This document shows, in pieces, positions 55,761 through 63,850 of a stretch of 64,000 nt of DNA. The first letter of the stretch is position 1. The number at the start of each line of letters is the position of its first letter. Below the pieces are notes generated by a model, which saw only the letters and a program-made list of their open reading frames with translations, did no database searches and had not been told where the DNA came from. This DNA is from Pseudomonas sp. FeN3W (lineage in GTDB: Bacteria; Pseudomonadota; Gammaproteobacteria; Pseudomonadales; Pseudomonadaceae). The stretch covers positions 1-64,000 of the forward strand of contig CP136011.1 in assembly GCA_030263805.2 (NCBI GenBank). The letters are read 5' to 3'. A program made the position numbers and the translations under genes.

Positions 55761-56615
55761 TTAGATCAGTTCCCAGGTGCCATTGCCTTGCTTGCAGAAG
55801 GTGCTGTCCTCTGTTTCGCTCTTGCCGCTGGCAGTCTTGAGGCTGATCGACACCGGTCGACAGGTCGAAGTAGCCGAAACGGAAGTTGTCTTTACATCCA
55901 GGCTGTCAAGGTCAAAGCCCTTGGTGTCCGCACTGGCAACGTTGATTGTGTCGAGGTTGAACGAAGGCTGTACGCTTTTGGCAACAGCCGATTCCTTGGG
56001 GGCAACAAGATTTTTATAGACATAACCCACAGTTACGCCTTTACGAGCGACCATGATCCAGTCACCCGTGCTGCCTACCGCAGTGAATTCGGTTCCAGGC
56101 TGAAGCCCGCCGACCTTGTCAGCGCTGGTGCTGGGCGCGGCTCGAACATTGGAGCTCTTGAGTGTTACGTACGGCGCCTGAATAAGCGTCATGTTTGGAA
56201 CAGCCTGGATTGAGGCCACTCGCTTGACCTCTACCGGCTTGCTGGTCTCGAAGGATTTGCCCTGCTTGATCTGGGCGGTCGCTCCGCTGTGCGCAGATTT
56301 CCATACCACTGGCTGGCTGGTGCTCGCTACGTTTTCAGCACTGAGCAGCGCTTGCTGCGTTTGCAATGCCAAGGCTTCGCGATCACGCTCATCAAGCATG
56401 CTTCCTACGCGGTTCCCCAAATAAGATCCCGCTGCGCCACCAATCAGAATGGCAAGAATACGGCCATTACCTCCACCGACTTGACTGCCAATCAGGGCAC
56501 CAGCCACACCGCCTGCAACTGTGCCGAACTGCTCCTTATTGATGCCGAGCTGTTGGCAGCCAGTTGTGGCCGCGATACTGACAGCCAAGAAGCTTGCAAT
56601 AAATACATTACGCAT
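55761..56615 (-). CDS. SH3-domain lipoprotein with glycine-zipper
   Basis: About 284 aa from ATG 56615 (GGGAG upstream). It has a lipobox 'IAATTGC' near residue 20, then a glycine-zipper 2TM region ('GVAGALIGSQVGGGNGR'), and a bacterial SH3 domain near residues 155-215 ('SSNVRAAPSTSADKVGGL', 'GDWIMVARKG'). It is probably an outer-membrane lipoprotein touching peptidoglycan. It heads the three-gene envelope operon and is driven by one of the four ATTGAC/GTCAAT promoters, tying it to the Ter genes. Confidence 0.82.
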   Translation of the reverse strand: MRNVFIASFLAVSIAATTGCQQLGINKEQFGTVAGGVAGALIGSQVGGGNGRILAILIGGAAGSYLGNRVGSMLDERDREALALQTQQALLSAENVASTSQPVVWKSAHSGATAQIKQGKSFETSKPVEVKRVASIQAVPNMTLIQAPYVTLKSSNVRAAPSTSADKVGGLQPGTEFTAVGSTGDWIMVARKGVTVGYVYKNLVAPKESAVAKSVQPSFNLDTINVASADTKGFDLDSLDVKTTSVSATSTCRPVSISLKTASGKSETEDSTFCKQGNGTWELI

Positions 56616-56656
56616 TATAAATCTCCCTGCGCTCGCGGAGTTGCGAGTTCTTGCCG

Positions 56657-56686
56657 ATGGTAATGGCAAATTGACCATTTGTCAAT
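56657..56686 (-). promoter_or_regulatory. Ter-island promoter with ATTGAC-N5-GTCAAT operator
   Basis: Minus strand: TTGACA at 56680-56685, 17-base spacer, TACCAT at 56657-56662. The inverted repeat is at 56670-56686. The -10 is weak (4/6). Drives the SH3 lipoprotein operon. Confidence 0.68.
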
Positions 56687-56758
56687 AAAAAGGAGTTGTT
56701 TAGACCCATTCAGATAGTTAGACTGCCATAATAACCAACTGAAATGGTAGGAATTGAC

Positions 56759-57145
56759 ATGGCATATAGCGACAAGGTCATAGACCACTACGAAAACCCA
56801 AGGAATGTAGGAAAATTCGATAAAGAAGACCCCACTGTTGGCACGGGGATGGTGGGCGCACCCGCCTGCGGCGATGTGATGCAGTTACAAATCAAGGTTT
56901 CATCTGATGGAATAATCGAGGATGCGAAATTCAAAACCTACGGCTGCGGATCTGCCATAGCATCAAGCTCACTGGCAACTGAATGGCTCAAGGGGAAAAC
57001 GCTTGAGCAAGCAACGTCAATAAGCAATACCCAGCTTGCTGAAGAGCTAGCGCTGCCACCTGTCAAAATACATTGTTCGGTATTGGCAGAAGATGCCATC
57101 AAGGCAGCCATACGCGACTTCCGTAACAAAAGGGGTGATCAATGA
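56759..57145 (+). CDS. iscU: IscU-like iron-sulphur cluster scaffold
   Basis: 128 aa from ATG 56759, where the canonical 'MAYSDKVIDHYENPRNVG' begins. The three scaffold Cys are in 'VGAPACGDV', 'KTYGCGSAIASSS' and 'VKIHCSVLAED', with the Asp after the first. It would assemble [2Fe-2S] and [4Fe-4S] clusters from sulphur given by a cysteine desulphurase. There is no IscS gene nearby. It overlaps the IscA-like gene (ATGA). It is an accessory copy beside, presumably, a chromosomal isc operon. Confidence 0.93.
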   Translation: MAYSDKVIDHYENPRNVGKFDKEDPTVGTGMVGAPACGDVMQLQIKVSSDGIIEDAKFKTYGCGSAIASSSLATEWLKGKTLEQATSISNTQLAEELALPPVKIHCSVLAEDAIKAAIRDFRNKRGDQ

Positions 57146-57465
57146 ACATCCAGGCCACTGAGGCAGCGATACGACAGATTGAGCGAAGCGTCAAAGCTCG
57201 CAAATCAGGCATAGGAATTAAAATCGGCGTTAGAACGACCGGCTGCTCTGGCATGGCTTACACCATTGAATTTCTCGATCAAGAGGACTCGGCTGATTAT
57301 GTCAATCAATTCGGATCCATTAAGATCGCCGTAAGCCCAAAACACGCACCCTACCTTGAGGGTATCGTTTTGGATTTCAAGCGAGAGGGGTTGAACGAGG
57401 GCTTTTCGTTTGACAATCCCAACGAGCGCAATCGCTGCGGCTGTGGAGAGTCCTTTACCGTATAG
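57142..57465 (+). CDS. iscA: IscA-like A-type iron-sulphur carrier
   Basis: A 107-aa carrier with the three Cys of the family: 'RTTGCSGMAYTIEF' and the C-terminal 'RCGCGESF'. It is translated from within the iscU stop codon. A-type carriers pass clusters from IscU to target proteins. Together the pair gives a minimal assembly and transfer unit in the Ter island. Confidence 0.93.
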   Translation: MNIQATEAAIRQIERSVKARKSGIGIKIGVRTTGCSGMAYTIEFLDQEDSADYVNQFGSIKIAVSPKHAPYLEGIVLDFKREGLNEGFSFDNPNERNRCGCGESFTV

Positions 57466-57536
57466 CCATCGCTTCTTCGCAAAGCGGATTGCCTCTGACC
57501 TGATGACATGCATATGATGGAGGGCAGGGGGATTCT

Positions 57537-58787
57537 ATGGCTCATTCAAATGCTGGCAAACAAACAACAGTCGAAGATAATGCATTGCAGTTTCATCAGG
57601 TTCTAGATGCTGCGATGAGTGCCATGTATGGTGAATGGTCTTCATTTGACGAGATGACAAGCCTGGTCTGCGCGCATGGGTGCCAAGACAATCCAGACAT
57701 CCAATCACTGCGCCTGAACGAGCAATGCCGAAGGGATCTAATAAGCTATCACGATGCATTAATTTCAATGGGCAGTGGCTATGAAAGAAGGCGTTACGCT
57801 TTTTCAATCCTTATCGCAGCCGCTGGTGAACCTTCACTTTTCCAATCAATGACAGCTTCGCTCATTGAAGCGGCGAGCATAGAGAGTCGGTTGAGTGGTT
57901 CTTTCAATGATGCCCTGCGTATCCTCCCACTAATGGTTTTGTCTCCAAACAATCAACGTTATCAAACAAGAGAGAACGAGGAAAATCAATCATTTGTATT
58001 AATGATGTATTTAATTGCCAGGAGTGTGAAAAAGACCGAAGAGTATGATTTTTTAATAAACAAGTGCACCAAAGGATTGCGCGATGGGTATTCAATTTAT
58101 CTCAGCGGAGGCCTTTTTTCAAACGTAATCAATAAACTAGACAAAAGGCCTGGGAAGCAACAGGCCAAATGGATTATCGAGAATGTTACAAATTCTTTAT
58201 ATGACTATCTAATTGATAATGCAGGGTGCACGTTCTCCTTCCAGCCTTCAAGTTATGTTCAGAAGGCATGCGAAGCTATTCAACATGCAAACAATCGTGA
58301 TGGTGATTCACAGTCAGTACATTTCAATAAGAAAGATAAGCTTGCAGAATTAATTTCAGCATCCCTGTCCGAAGAAGTTCTAAGAATTAATTTTAGCCAA
58401 GTATTAATAGGTCTAAAACGCCCTTCGATCATACCAATAGACCAGCATGACAACCAATTATCCAGGCTAGAAGAGATATTGGCGTTTATAAAGATTAACG
58501 CCAGTACCGCTGCGCACATTTCTTCTTGCAACACAGTCATGGCAGCCATGATTGTACTTCTAAGCCAGCCAAAAAAAATCATCTATTCTGATGCCGTAAA
58601 AAATCGAACCTATTCTTTTGCAATGAGCAACATTGAAAGCATAAGTCTTGATATTCTACATCAGCGCTTGCCTGACGAAGCTGGAAAAATAATTGAGGAA
58701 TTCGTTTATAAGGGGAATGTGAAAAGCTCAATAAAAATAAGGCACTCAATCAAGAAGGATGCAATTAGCGCGGGGCTTGAATTATAG
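57537..58787 (+). CDS. Uncharacterised helical 416-aa protein
   Basis: A soluble, helix-dominated protein without recognised domain. It is AT-rich and resembles the 408-aa and 552-aa proteins in general build (solenoid-like helices, no catalytic motif), though I see no clear sequence match. ATG 57537 follows a GGGG-type site. It lies 70 bases after iscA, so joint transcription is possible. Confidence 0.6.
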   Translation: MAHSNAGKQTTVEDNALQFHQVLDAAMSAMYGEWSSFDEMTSLVCAHGCQDNPDIQSLRLNEQCRRDLISYHDALISMGSGYERRRYAFSILIAAAGEPSLFQSMTASLIEAASIESRLSGSFNDALRILPLMVLSPNNQRYQTRENEENQSFVLMMYLIARSVKKTEEYDFLINKCTKGLRDGYSIYLSGGLFSNVINKLDKRPGKQQAKWIIENVTNSLYDYLIDNAGCTFSFQPSSYVQKACEAIQHANNRDGDSQSVHFNKKDKLAELISASLSEEVLRINFSQVLIGLKRPSIIPIDQHDNQLSRLEEILAFIKINASTAAHISSCNTVMAAMIVLLSQPKKIIYSDAVKNRTYSFAMSNIESISLDILHQRLPDEAGKIIEEFVYKGNVKSSIKIRHSIKKDAISAGLEL

Positions 58788-58887
58788 CTATGTAAAAGCG
58801 AGAGAAATCCGAAAATAATCATATATTTTCTGACCTATTTAGATGTGGTACAATTCGTTGCGCATGGAAAAACCAAATGGAGTGTGT

Positions 58888-60897
58888 ATGGGCAACATTA
58901 ATGAGTTTGTTGAAATGTTCAGTGAGGCAATTGACAGGAATCAACTTCAATTGCCAGACAGGTTCCACAAGGATGGGGTTTCAGAAAAAATTTGGACAAA
59001 GATACTTCCCGCAAGCTATAAATTAAAAGAATACGTAGAATCGCTATTTCAAGCAACAGGTTCAGCTAAAATAAGAAAAGCATTAAAGCACGCTAATCCT
59101 GGAACTGTACTTTCAATATTCCTTGGAAGCTTCGAGCATAGACAAATTATTTATCACGCGCTTAATAAAGATGATCCTGTAGCTCAGGAGCTTTATCTAG
59201 AGCGACACATGCAAAGGTTGTTAAACAAACTTCCTGATGGTTTTCTAGAAAAACCTGAAACAGTAGTACCTGATGAAATAAGGAATCTTTTACCATTCGT
59301 TTTTCACGATACATTTAGAGTTCTCGATTGCTTCTTTAATGAGCAACGATATAAAGAACTAAGTTATGATCTAAAAGACCTGGCAGACTTCTGTCTTAAT
59401 ATTTTTCTTGTTAGATCCAGTTCGTACAAATTCATAGTCAGTTATCTCGATGCTGCCCCATGGCTGAAGGCGCGCCAGACATCTTTGTACGAAGCAGCTC
59501 TTGCCGAGTCCATTAAGGAAGACGATAACCCAGCACATGTTTTTGAACATGCTGTAGATATATGGGGCTTCATGGCTTCTCACATCGAAGCTCAAGTCAA
59601 AGACCTCAATTCAATTGATGTAAAAGAAGTTCTGGAAATGGACATTCTTTTTGAGAGGTTTTATAAAGACCACTATTATTCACCATCGGCCCTGATTGCT
59701 TCCAGGATAGTGTATGACCAGGCGAAGATAAAAAGGACAACAAAAAGATTTCTATCCTTTGTGGAAAAGGTTGATGCCGTCGTACGAGATTCGACAGCAA
59801 CAATCCTCAAGGAGAAGGCTGATAATCCAGCACTTGAAATCAACAGATTCAAACTGAACGATGACTCTAGAGGCATACTTGGTAAATACGTAAAGGCCAT
59901 CAATGACGTTCAGTCTCTAAGGCAAGAAAAGTCCGAGCTGCTTGAAAAAGCACTGGTTAAGCGGGATGAGCTTAAATCTGAACTGTCTGACATCATAAAT
60001 TCAAATAATCCTCAAGGAATGGCCAGGATTCCAGAGATCAGCGGCGAACTTCAAAATGTCGTTGCAAAGATAAATGAGTCGGCACAAGTAATTGCCGATG
60101 ACATTCTGGTTCACTTCGAAATTATTGAAGAAGTCTTTGCGCAGCTGCAATCTAATCAGACTGAAAAAGTCACAGCAAATGAAACGACAGCAGTCCCGCC
60201 AATTATTGCAGAGGAACTTAAAACTCCTGCGGGAGTTAGCGAGCTATATAGTGAATTGAATATCGCCAGGCAACAGCTGGAAGCTGCACGTGATCATGAG
60301 AATGAGCTCATAGCGCTCAATGATCACCTAATGGATGAGATAGCTGAGCTTAAGAAATCAAGGCACGAAGCGAGAAAGGTGATGTATGAAGTATCTGACG
60401 TAAATGCCCAGGAGCCATCATCTGCCGGCATCTGGTTGCGCAAGCTCCTCAAAGATGAGGGTAGACTCACGCCCGAAGAGGTTCTTCAGGCCTACTGCTC
60501 AATGGCGCCCGACAGGGTAGTGCTACTTCCTTCCGCAATTAAGTCAGCACGCGAAGCTGAGAATTTTGAGCTTCCGCATCGCCTGGCTCAGATGCTGGAC
60601 AGCCTTATTTTTGCCTATCTTGACAACATCCGAAGCGGAATTCCTGACTCAGAAGCCAGGGTTGTGCTTGGAAACCGTTACGCAGCCAACGAGTCCAAAA
60701 CAGTCGGAAGCAATAAGCGACTTCGCTCACTCAGAGAGTTTGATTATCAAGGGCAAACCATTTTCTTCCGACAGCACGTGGGAATTGGGAGTGGTTACGG
60801 CACACAGCATGCTCTGAGGATCCACTTCAAGGTGATCGACGACAAAATTGTTATCGCCTATTGTGGTGAGCATATGGAAACGATGAGAAGCAACTAA
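58888..60897 (+). CDS. Uncharacterised coiled-coil protein, about 669 aa
   Basis: ATG 58888 is chosen for its GGAG at 5 bases; ATG 58864 is an alternative. The N-terminal 330 residues are helical and unassigned. About 340-525 form coiled coils ('VQSLRQEKSELLEKALVKRDEL'). The last 120 residues are a small alpha/beta domain ('IFFRQHVGIGSGYG', 'KIVIAYCGEHMET') of unknown function. The coiled coil suggests a multimer with the terminal domain as effector (inference). A hairpin follows at its end. Confidence 0.6.
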   Translation: MGNINEFVEMFSEAIDRNQLQLPDRFHKDGVSEKIWTKILPASYKLKEYVESLFQATGSAKIRKALKHANPGTVLSIFLGSFEHRQIIYHALNKDDPVAQELYLERHMQRLLNKLPDGFLEKPETVVPDEIRNLLPFVFHDTFRVLDCFFNEQRYKELSYDLKDLADFCLNIFLVRSSSYKFIVSYLDAAPWLKARQTSLYEAALAESIKEDDNPAHVFEHAVDIWGFMASHIEAQVKDLNSIDVKEVLEMDILFERFYKDHYYSPSALIASRIVYDQAKIKRTTKRFLSFVEKVDAVVRDSTATILKEKADNPALEINRFKLNDDSRGILGKYVKAINDVQSLRQEKSELLEKALVKRDELKSELSDIINSNNPQGMARIPEISGELQNVVAKINESAQVIADDILVHFEIIEEVFAQLQSNQTEKVTANETTAVPPIIAEELKTPAGVSELYSELNIARQQLEAARDHENELIALNDHLMDEIAELKKSRHEARKVMYEVSDVNAQEPSSAGIWLRKLLKDEGRLTPEEVLQAYCSMAPDRVVLLPSAIKSAREAENFELPHRLAQMLDSLIFAYLDNIRSGIPDSEARVVLGNRYAANESKTVGSNKRLRSLREFDYQGQTIFFRQHVGIGSGYGTQHALRIHFKVIDDKIVIAYCGEHMETMRSN

Positions 60898-60907
60898 TAA
60901 GAGTGGG

Positions 60908-60932
60908 GCTGCCATGCCTTTCGCGTGGCAGC
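60908..60932. terminator. Hairpin between the 669-aa gene and the tRNA-Leu genes
   Basis: GCTGCCATGC / GCGTGGCAGC with a CTTTC loop, between convergent units. There is no long T-run. Confidence 0.55.
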
Positions 60933-60955
60933 TATCCTCTCCTGAATCAAAATCT

Positions 60956-61040
60956 TGGTGCCCAAAGAGGGACTCGAACCCCCACACCTTTCGGTAGCTG
61001 ATTTTGAATCAGCCGCGTCTACCGATTTCGCCATTTGGGC
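60956..61040 (-). tRNA. tRNA-Leu (anticodon CAA)
   Basis: An 85-nt class II tRNA including CCA. The acceptor GCCCAAA pairs with TTTGGGC. The anticodon loop TTCAAAA sits between GCTGA and TCAGC and reads CAA. It is downstream of the intron-split tRNA-Leu on the same strand. A GTGCAGC-GAAA-GCTGCAC hairpin lies just before its 5' end. Confidence 0.95.
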
Positions 61041-61238
61041 AAAACGTGCAGCTTTCGCTGCACAAAGCCTGCGACAACACAACACAAGCAGCACCATGCA
61101 TAAGCATGGGAAAACAAGGGTTTTCCTATGCTTACGAGTATTGGTGCCCGAGGCGGGAGTCGAACCCGCACACCCTAAGGTAGAAGAGTTGGGTCGCCTG
61201 CCAGAGCCTCCGAAGAGGACTGCCAGCAGGCTCCCACC

Positions 61239-61272
61239 GAACCGGACGTGCAACTTTCATAGCATCCGGCTC
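61239..61272 (-). ncRNA. Group II intron domain V
   Basis: A 34-nt hairpin beginning GAGCCGGATGC, with a GAAA tetraloop and ending GTCCGGTTC. The AGC catalytic triad and two-base bulge are as in bacterial group II introns. Confidence 0.92.
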
Positions 61273-61294
61273 TCCAGCAGGTGGATGACGACCA

Positions 61295-63130
61295 TCATTG
61301 GGGTATGTAGGCAAGATCCGACAGCTTCACGCCGTCGTACCTTCCAGCATGGATCCCATCGTGACAACTGCGGCAAACCGGCAGCTGTTTTCGATTGATG
61401 GCACTCATGATTCTGTTGAAGCCATTCGCAATGGTCTTGTTCCCTTTACGCAGCGCCCGTACGTGGTGCATTTCTACACCATGTGGGTTGCCGCATACCG
61501 CACAGGGACTGCCCAGACGGCTGCGGGTGAGCCTCCCCGTCTTAGCCACCAGTACATTGATATCTAGTGGTCTTTCCGATGGGGATTTAACCTGCCGCCA
61601 CGTAGGGGGTCTCCAGAACGAGATGTCCTTGGGCTCCCCGTCCGCTCCTTTGTAAGTGATTCGAGGAAACACACCATATTTCCTGATGGCTCTTGGGACT
61701 CTAATCCGATGCTTGTGACTTAGGGTCATTAGGCATGAATACTGGAGGATGTACATTACCCATCTGAGCTTGTGGGCGTTATTGCTGATGCAGTAGTAGT
61801 TGTAGACCCCTCTCCAGACCGAGTTATACCTCAGGACTATTTCATGATCCTCCAAAGCCACGAAGGACTTCTTGGAACACGGGAAATGGGTCTTGCCTTT
61901 TACTGAGTGGCAAAAACCTGACTTACTCAGCCGGGAGACAATCTCCAGCGTCGGGACGTCGACTCTTGGCTGCCATCCGGTCACACGCTTAAGCGTTGTC
62001 CGCTTTCCTTCTGTTTCGACCATGCGACGCTTTACAGAGTCGCCGACGGATAGGCGAAAGCCCAAGAAAGAAGCTTCATCCGACTTGGCGTGGGTGATTA
62101 GTGTCTTCTCCTCCGACAGTTCCAGCTTTAGGTTCTCGGCGAGAAATTGCGTTGCCCTAGACTTGACCGCGCTGGCCAATTCCTTGCTACCAACAACACC
62201 AATCATCCAGTCGTCCGCGTAGCGCACATAGTAGATGCGGCAAAAATCAGGGTCGTTGACCATGACCGTTGGTAGCAGTGAGGCCTTTCTCTCCAGTTCC
62301 TTTACTGCTTCAGATTCCTTAGTGGCTTTCCCTTTCGATATCAGGTAATCCCTCTTTCTAATCAGGCTGCGCCATTCCGGATTCGCTTTCCTCTTCACTC
62401 CCTTGTTGAGTTCTTTCTGAAGATCCATGACCCAGCAGTCGAACTCGTGCAGGTAAATGTTTGCGAGTATAGGGCTGATGATTCCACCCTGGGGCGTTCC
62501 GAGCTTACTGGATGACAGCGAGCCATCTTCTTCTCGAATTCCCGCTCGCAGGAAAGACCAGACAAGGTTGATGAACCTCTCATCCTTGATGCGCTTACGG
62601 AGCATCGTAATGAGGATATGATGGTCGATGTTGTCGAAGAAGCCTTTAATGTCCCCTTCGACTAACCAGGTCACCCCCTGCCATTTGGTGAACTCATTTA
62701 TTGCCGTATGGCAACTCAGATGCGGTCTGAAGCCATGGCTGTGCTGTGAGAATGTTGGAGCCTCGCTCGTGTCGTAGATGCATTCGAGGATTTCTCGAAT
62801 CATTTCTTGGACAATCTTGTCTCTCGGAGACGGTATACCCAGAGGCCTGGACTTCCCGTTTGCTTTAGGTATGAATTTCCTGCGAACAGGTTTCGGGGAG
62901 TACGAACCATTTTTAATCGATTCGCACAGCGTGCCTATTGCTTCCAAAGAGATGTGATCAAGGGTGACTCCGTCGTCCCCGACAGTCATGTTCCCTGGTT
63001 TCGATTTGATCTGCTCGTAGGCCAGGACGGCCATTTGAGGTGAGCACACCAACCTGAAGATGTTGTCGTTAATCCACTCCGGATTCCGGTTCAACTTTCT
63101 CAGAGTTTCAAGCCTTTCAATGATTTTCAT
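61295..63130 (-). CDS. ltrA: Group II intron-encoded reverse transcriptase/maturase with HNH endonuclease
   Basis: A 611-aa intron-encoded protein. The RT domain has 'GIPSPRDKIVQEMIREIL', 'HSHGFRPHLSCHTAI', 'GDIKGFFDNIDHH', 'GTPQGGIISPILANIYL' and the catalytic 'VRYADDW' near residue 305. The maturase (X) domain follows at about 400-500. The C-terminal HNH endonuclease includes 'CAVCGNPHGVEMHH' and 'CRSCHDGIHAGRYDG'. Full length suggests that it can help splicing and drive mobility into new sites. Confidence 0.95.
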   Translation of the reverse strand: MKIIERLETLRKLNRNPEWINDNIFRLVCSPQMAVLAYEQIKSKPGNMTVGDDGVTLDHISLEAIGTLCESIKNGSYSPKPVRRKFIPKANGKSRPLGIPSPRDKIVQEMIREILECIYDTSEAPTFSQHSHGFRPHLSCHTAINEFTKWQGVTWLVEGDIKGFFDNIDHHILITMLRKRIKDERFINLVWSFLRAGIREEDGSLSSSKLGTPQGGIISPILANIYLHEFDCWVMDLQKELNKGVKRKANPEWRSLIRKRDYLISKGKATKESEAVKELERKASLLPTVMVNDPDFCRIYYVRYADDWMIGVVGSKELASAVKSRATQFLAENLKLELSEEKTLITHAKSDEASFLGFRLSVGDSVKRRMVETEGKRTTLKRVTGWQPRVDVPTLEIVSRLSKSGFCHSVKGKTHFPCSKKSFVALEDHEIVLRYNSVWRGVYNYYCISNNAHKLRWVMYILQYSCLMTLSHKHRIRVPRAIRKYGVFPRITYKGADGEPKDISFWRPPTWRQVKSPSERPLDINVLVAKTGRLTRSRLGSPCAVCGNPHGVEMHHVRALRKGNKTIANGFNRIMSAINRKQLPVCRSCHDGIHAGRYDGVKLSDLAYIPQ

Positions 63131-63234
63131 GAGCCATCCAACTCAACCATTTATAAGCTTGATAACACCCGCCTGTAACCCTTCTGAGTTCGACCCCTCA
63201 CGAAAGTCGTCCCCCCTTCCTATTACGGAAGTAA

Positions 63235-63319
63235 TGGTGCCTCGGGCCGGACTCGAACCGGCACGCTCGGAGAGCGGGGCATTTTAAGTGCCCTGTGTCT
63301 ACCATTTCACCACCGAGGC
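63235..63319 (-). tRNA. Complete tRNA-Leu (anticodon UAA) inside the group II intron
   Basis: An 85-nt class II tRNA with encoded CCA. The acceptor GCCTCGG pairs with CCGAGGC, the anticodon loop CTTAAAA between GGGCA and TGCCC reads UAA, the variable arm stem is GCTC/GAGC and the T-arm GCCGG/CCGGC. It differs at many positions from the interrupted host tRNA-Leu(UAA), so it is not a recent copy of it. It lies within the intron between the 5' domains and the maturase gene. Confidence 0.95.
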
Positions 63320-63822
63320 GTCACTCTACTACGGTTACTCCGTGACCATATCGCTTACGCAACTTAGGCCATCCCTGCGTTAACGACAGAACGTTGCACC
63401 GGACTTAGGTATCCCTTTCGTCATTTAGCCCCGCGCTGGGGTTGAGCCTTGGAAGGGGAACTACGGAAGGCCTTAAAATCTTACCTTCTGTCTCCAAGGA
63501 GTGGGGTTACAGCATCCTTTCCCCACCGATACGAGTAAATCGCTCTCTGACTAGGATTCGGGCAATACAGCTCTTACCATATCCGTTTTACCTGCCTCTC
63601 CGGGGAAGCGGATACTATCCCCTTTGAGACTTTTAACACCATGCTACAGTCCCTTACGGGGTTTCCCCCTCCGGTAAGGTGTTGGTTTACTCACTTTGTT
63701 CCCAGTGAGGACGTATGCCTACGTCGTCGTTCCGTCGCCATCTACAGGCGCACTTTTAAGTCTCCAGCGTCTACCATTCCGCCACTCGGGCAATCTTTGC
63801 GAATAACCGCTTCGATGGGCAT

Positions 63823-63850
63823 ATAATAACAATAGGACAAGAAATGTCAA
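63823..63850 (-). promoter_or_regulatory. Promoter of the tRNA-Leu operon and intron
   Basis: Minus strand: TTGACA (63845-63850), 16-base spacer, TATTAT (63823-63828), about 30 bases upstream of the tRNA 5' end. Confidence 0.75.

Larger units (their letters stand above)
61188..63753 (-). mobile_element. Group II intron inserted in tRNA-Leu(UAA), carrying its own tRNA-Leu(UAA)
   Basis: 2,566 nt. The 5' end reads GTGCG (consensus GUGYG) and the 3' end AAC (AY). Domain V is at 61239-61272. Domain VI follows, with GGG/CCC and GCCTGC/GCAGGC stems and a bulged A at 61194, 7 nt from the 3' end. A likely EBS1 (TTTTAAG, 63472-63478) is perfectly complementary to the seven exon bases CTTAAAA before the insertion, and GTCTC (63626-63630) may be EBS2 against GAGAC. 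An RT-HNH maturase is encoded at 61295-63130, and a complete tRNA-Leu lies at 63235-63319, probably in domain IV. All parts needed for splicing and retrohoming are visible. Confidence 0.9.
61142..63791 (-). tRNA. tRNA-Leu (anticodon UAA) interrupted by a group II intron
   Basis: The 5' exon is 63754-63791 (38 nt) and the 3' exon 61142-61187 (46 nt with CCA). Joined, they give an 84-nt class II tRNA. The acceptor GCCCGAG pairs perfectly with CTCGGGC, the D-stem is GCG/CGC, the anticodon stem GGAGA/TCTTC (one G-U), the loop CTTAAAA, the T-arm GCGGG/CCCGC. The break lies just after the last loop base (between positions 38 and 39). The tRNA can only be made if the intron splices out. A promoter lies just upstream at 63823-63850. 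Confidence 0.9.
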
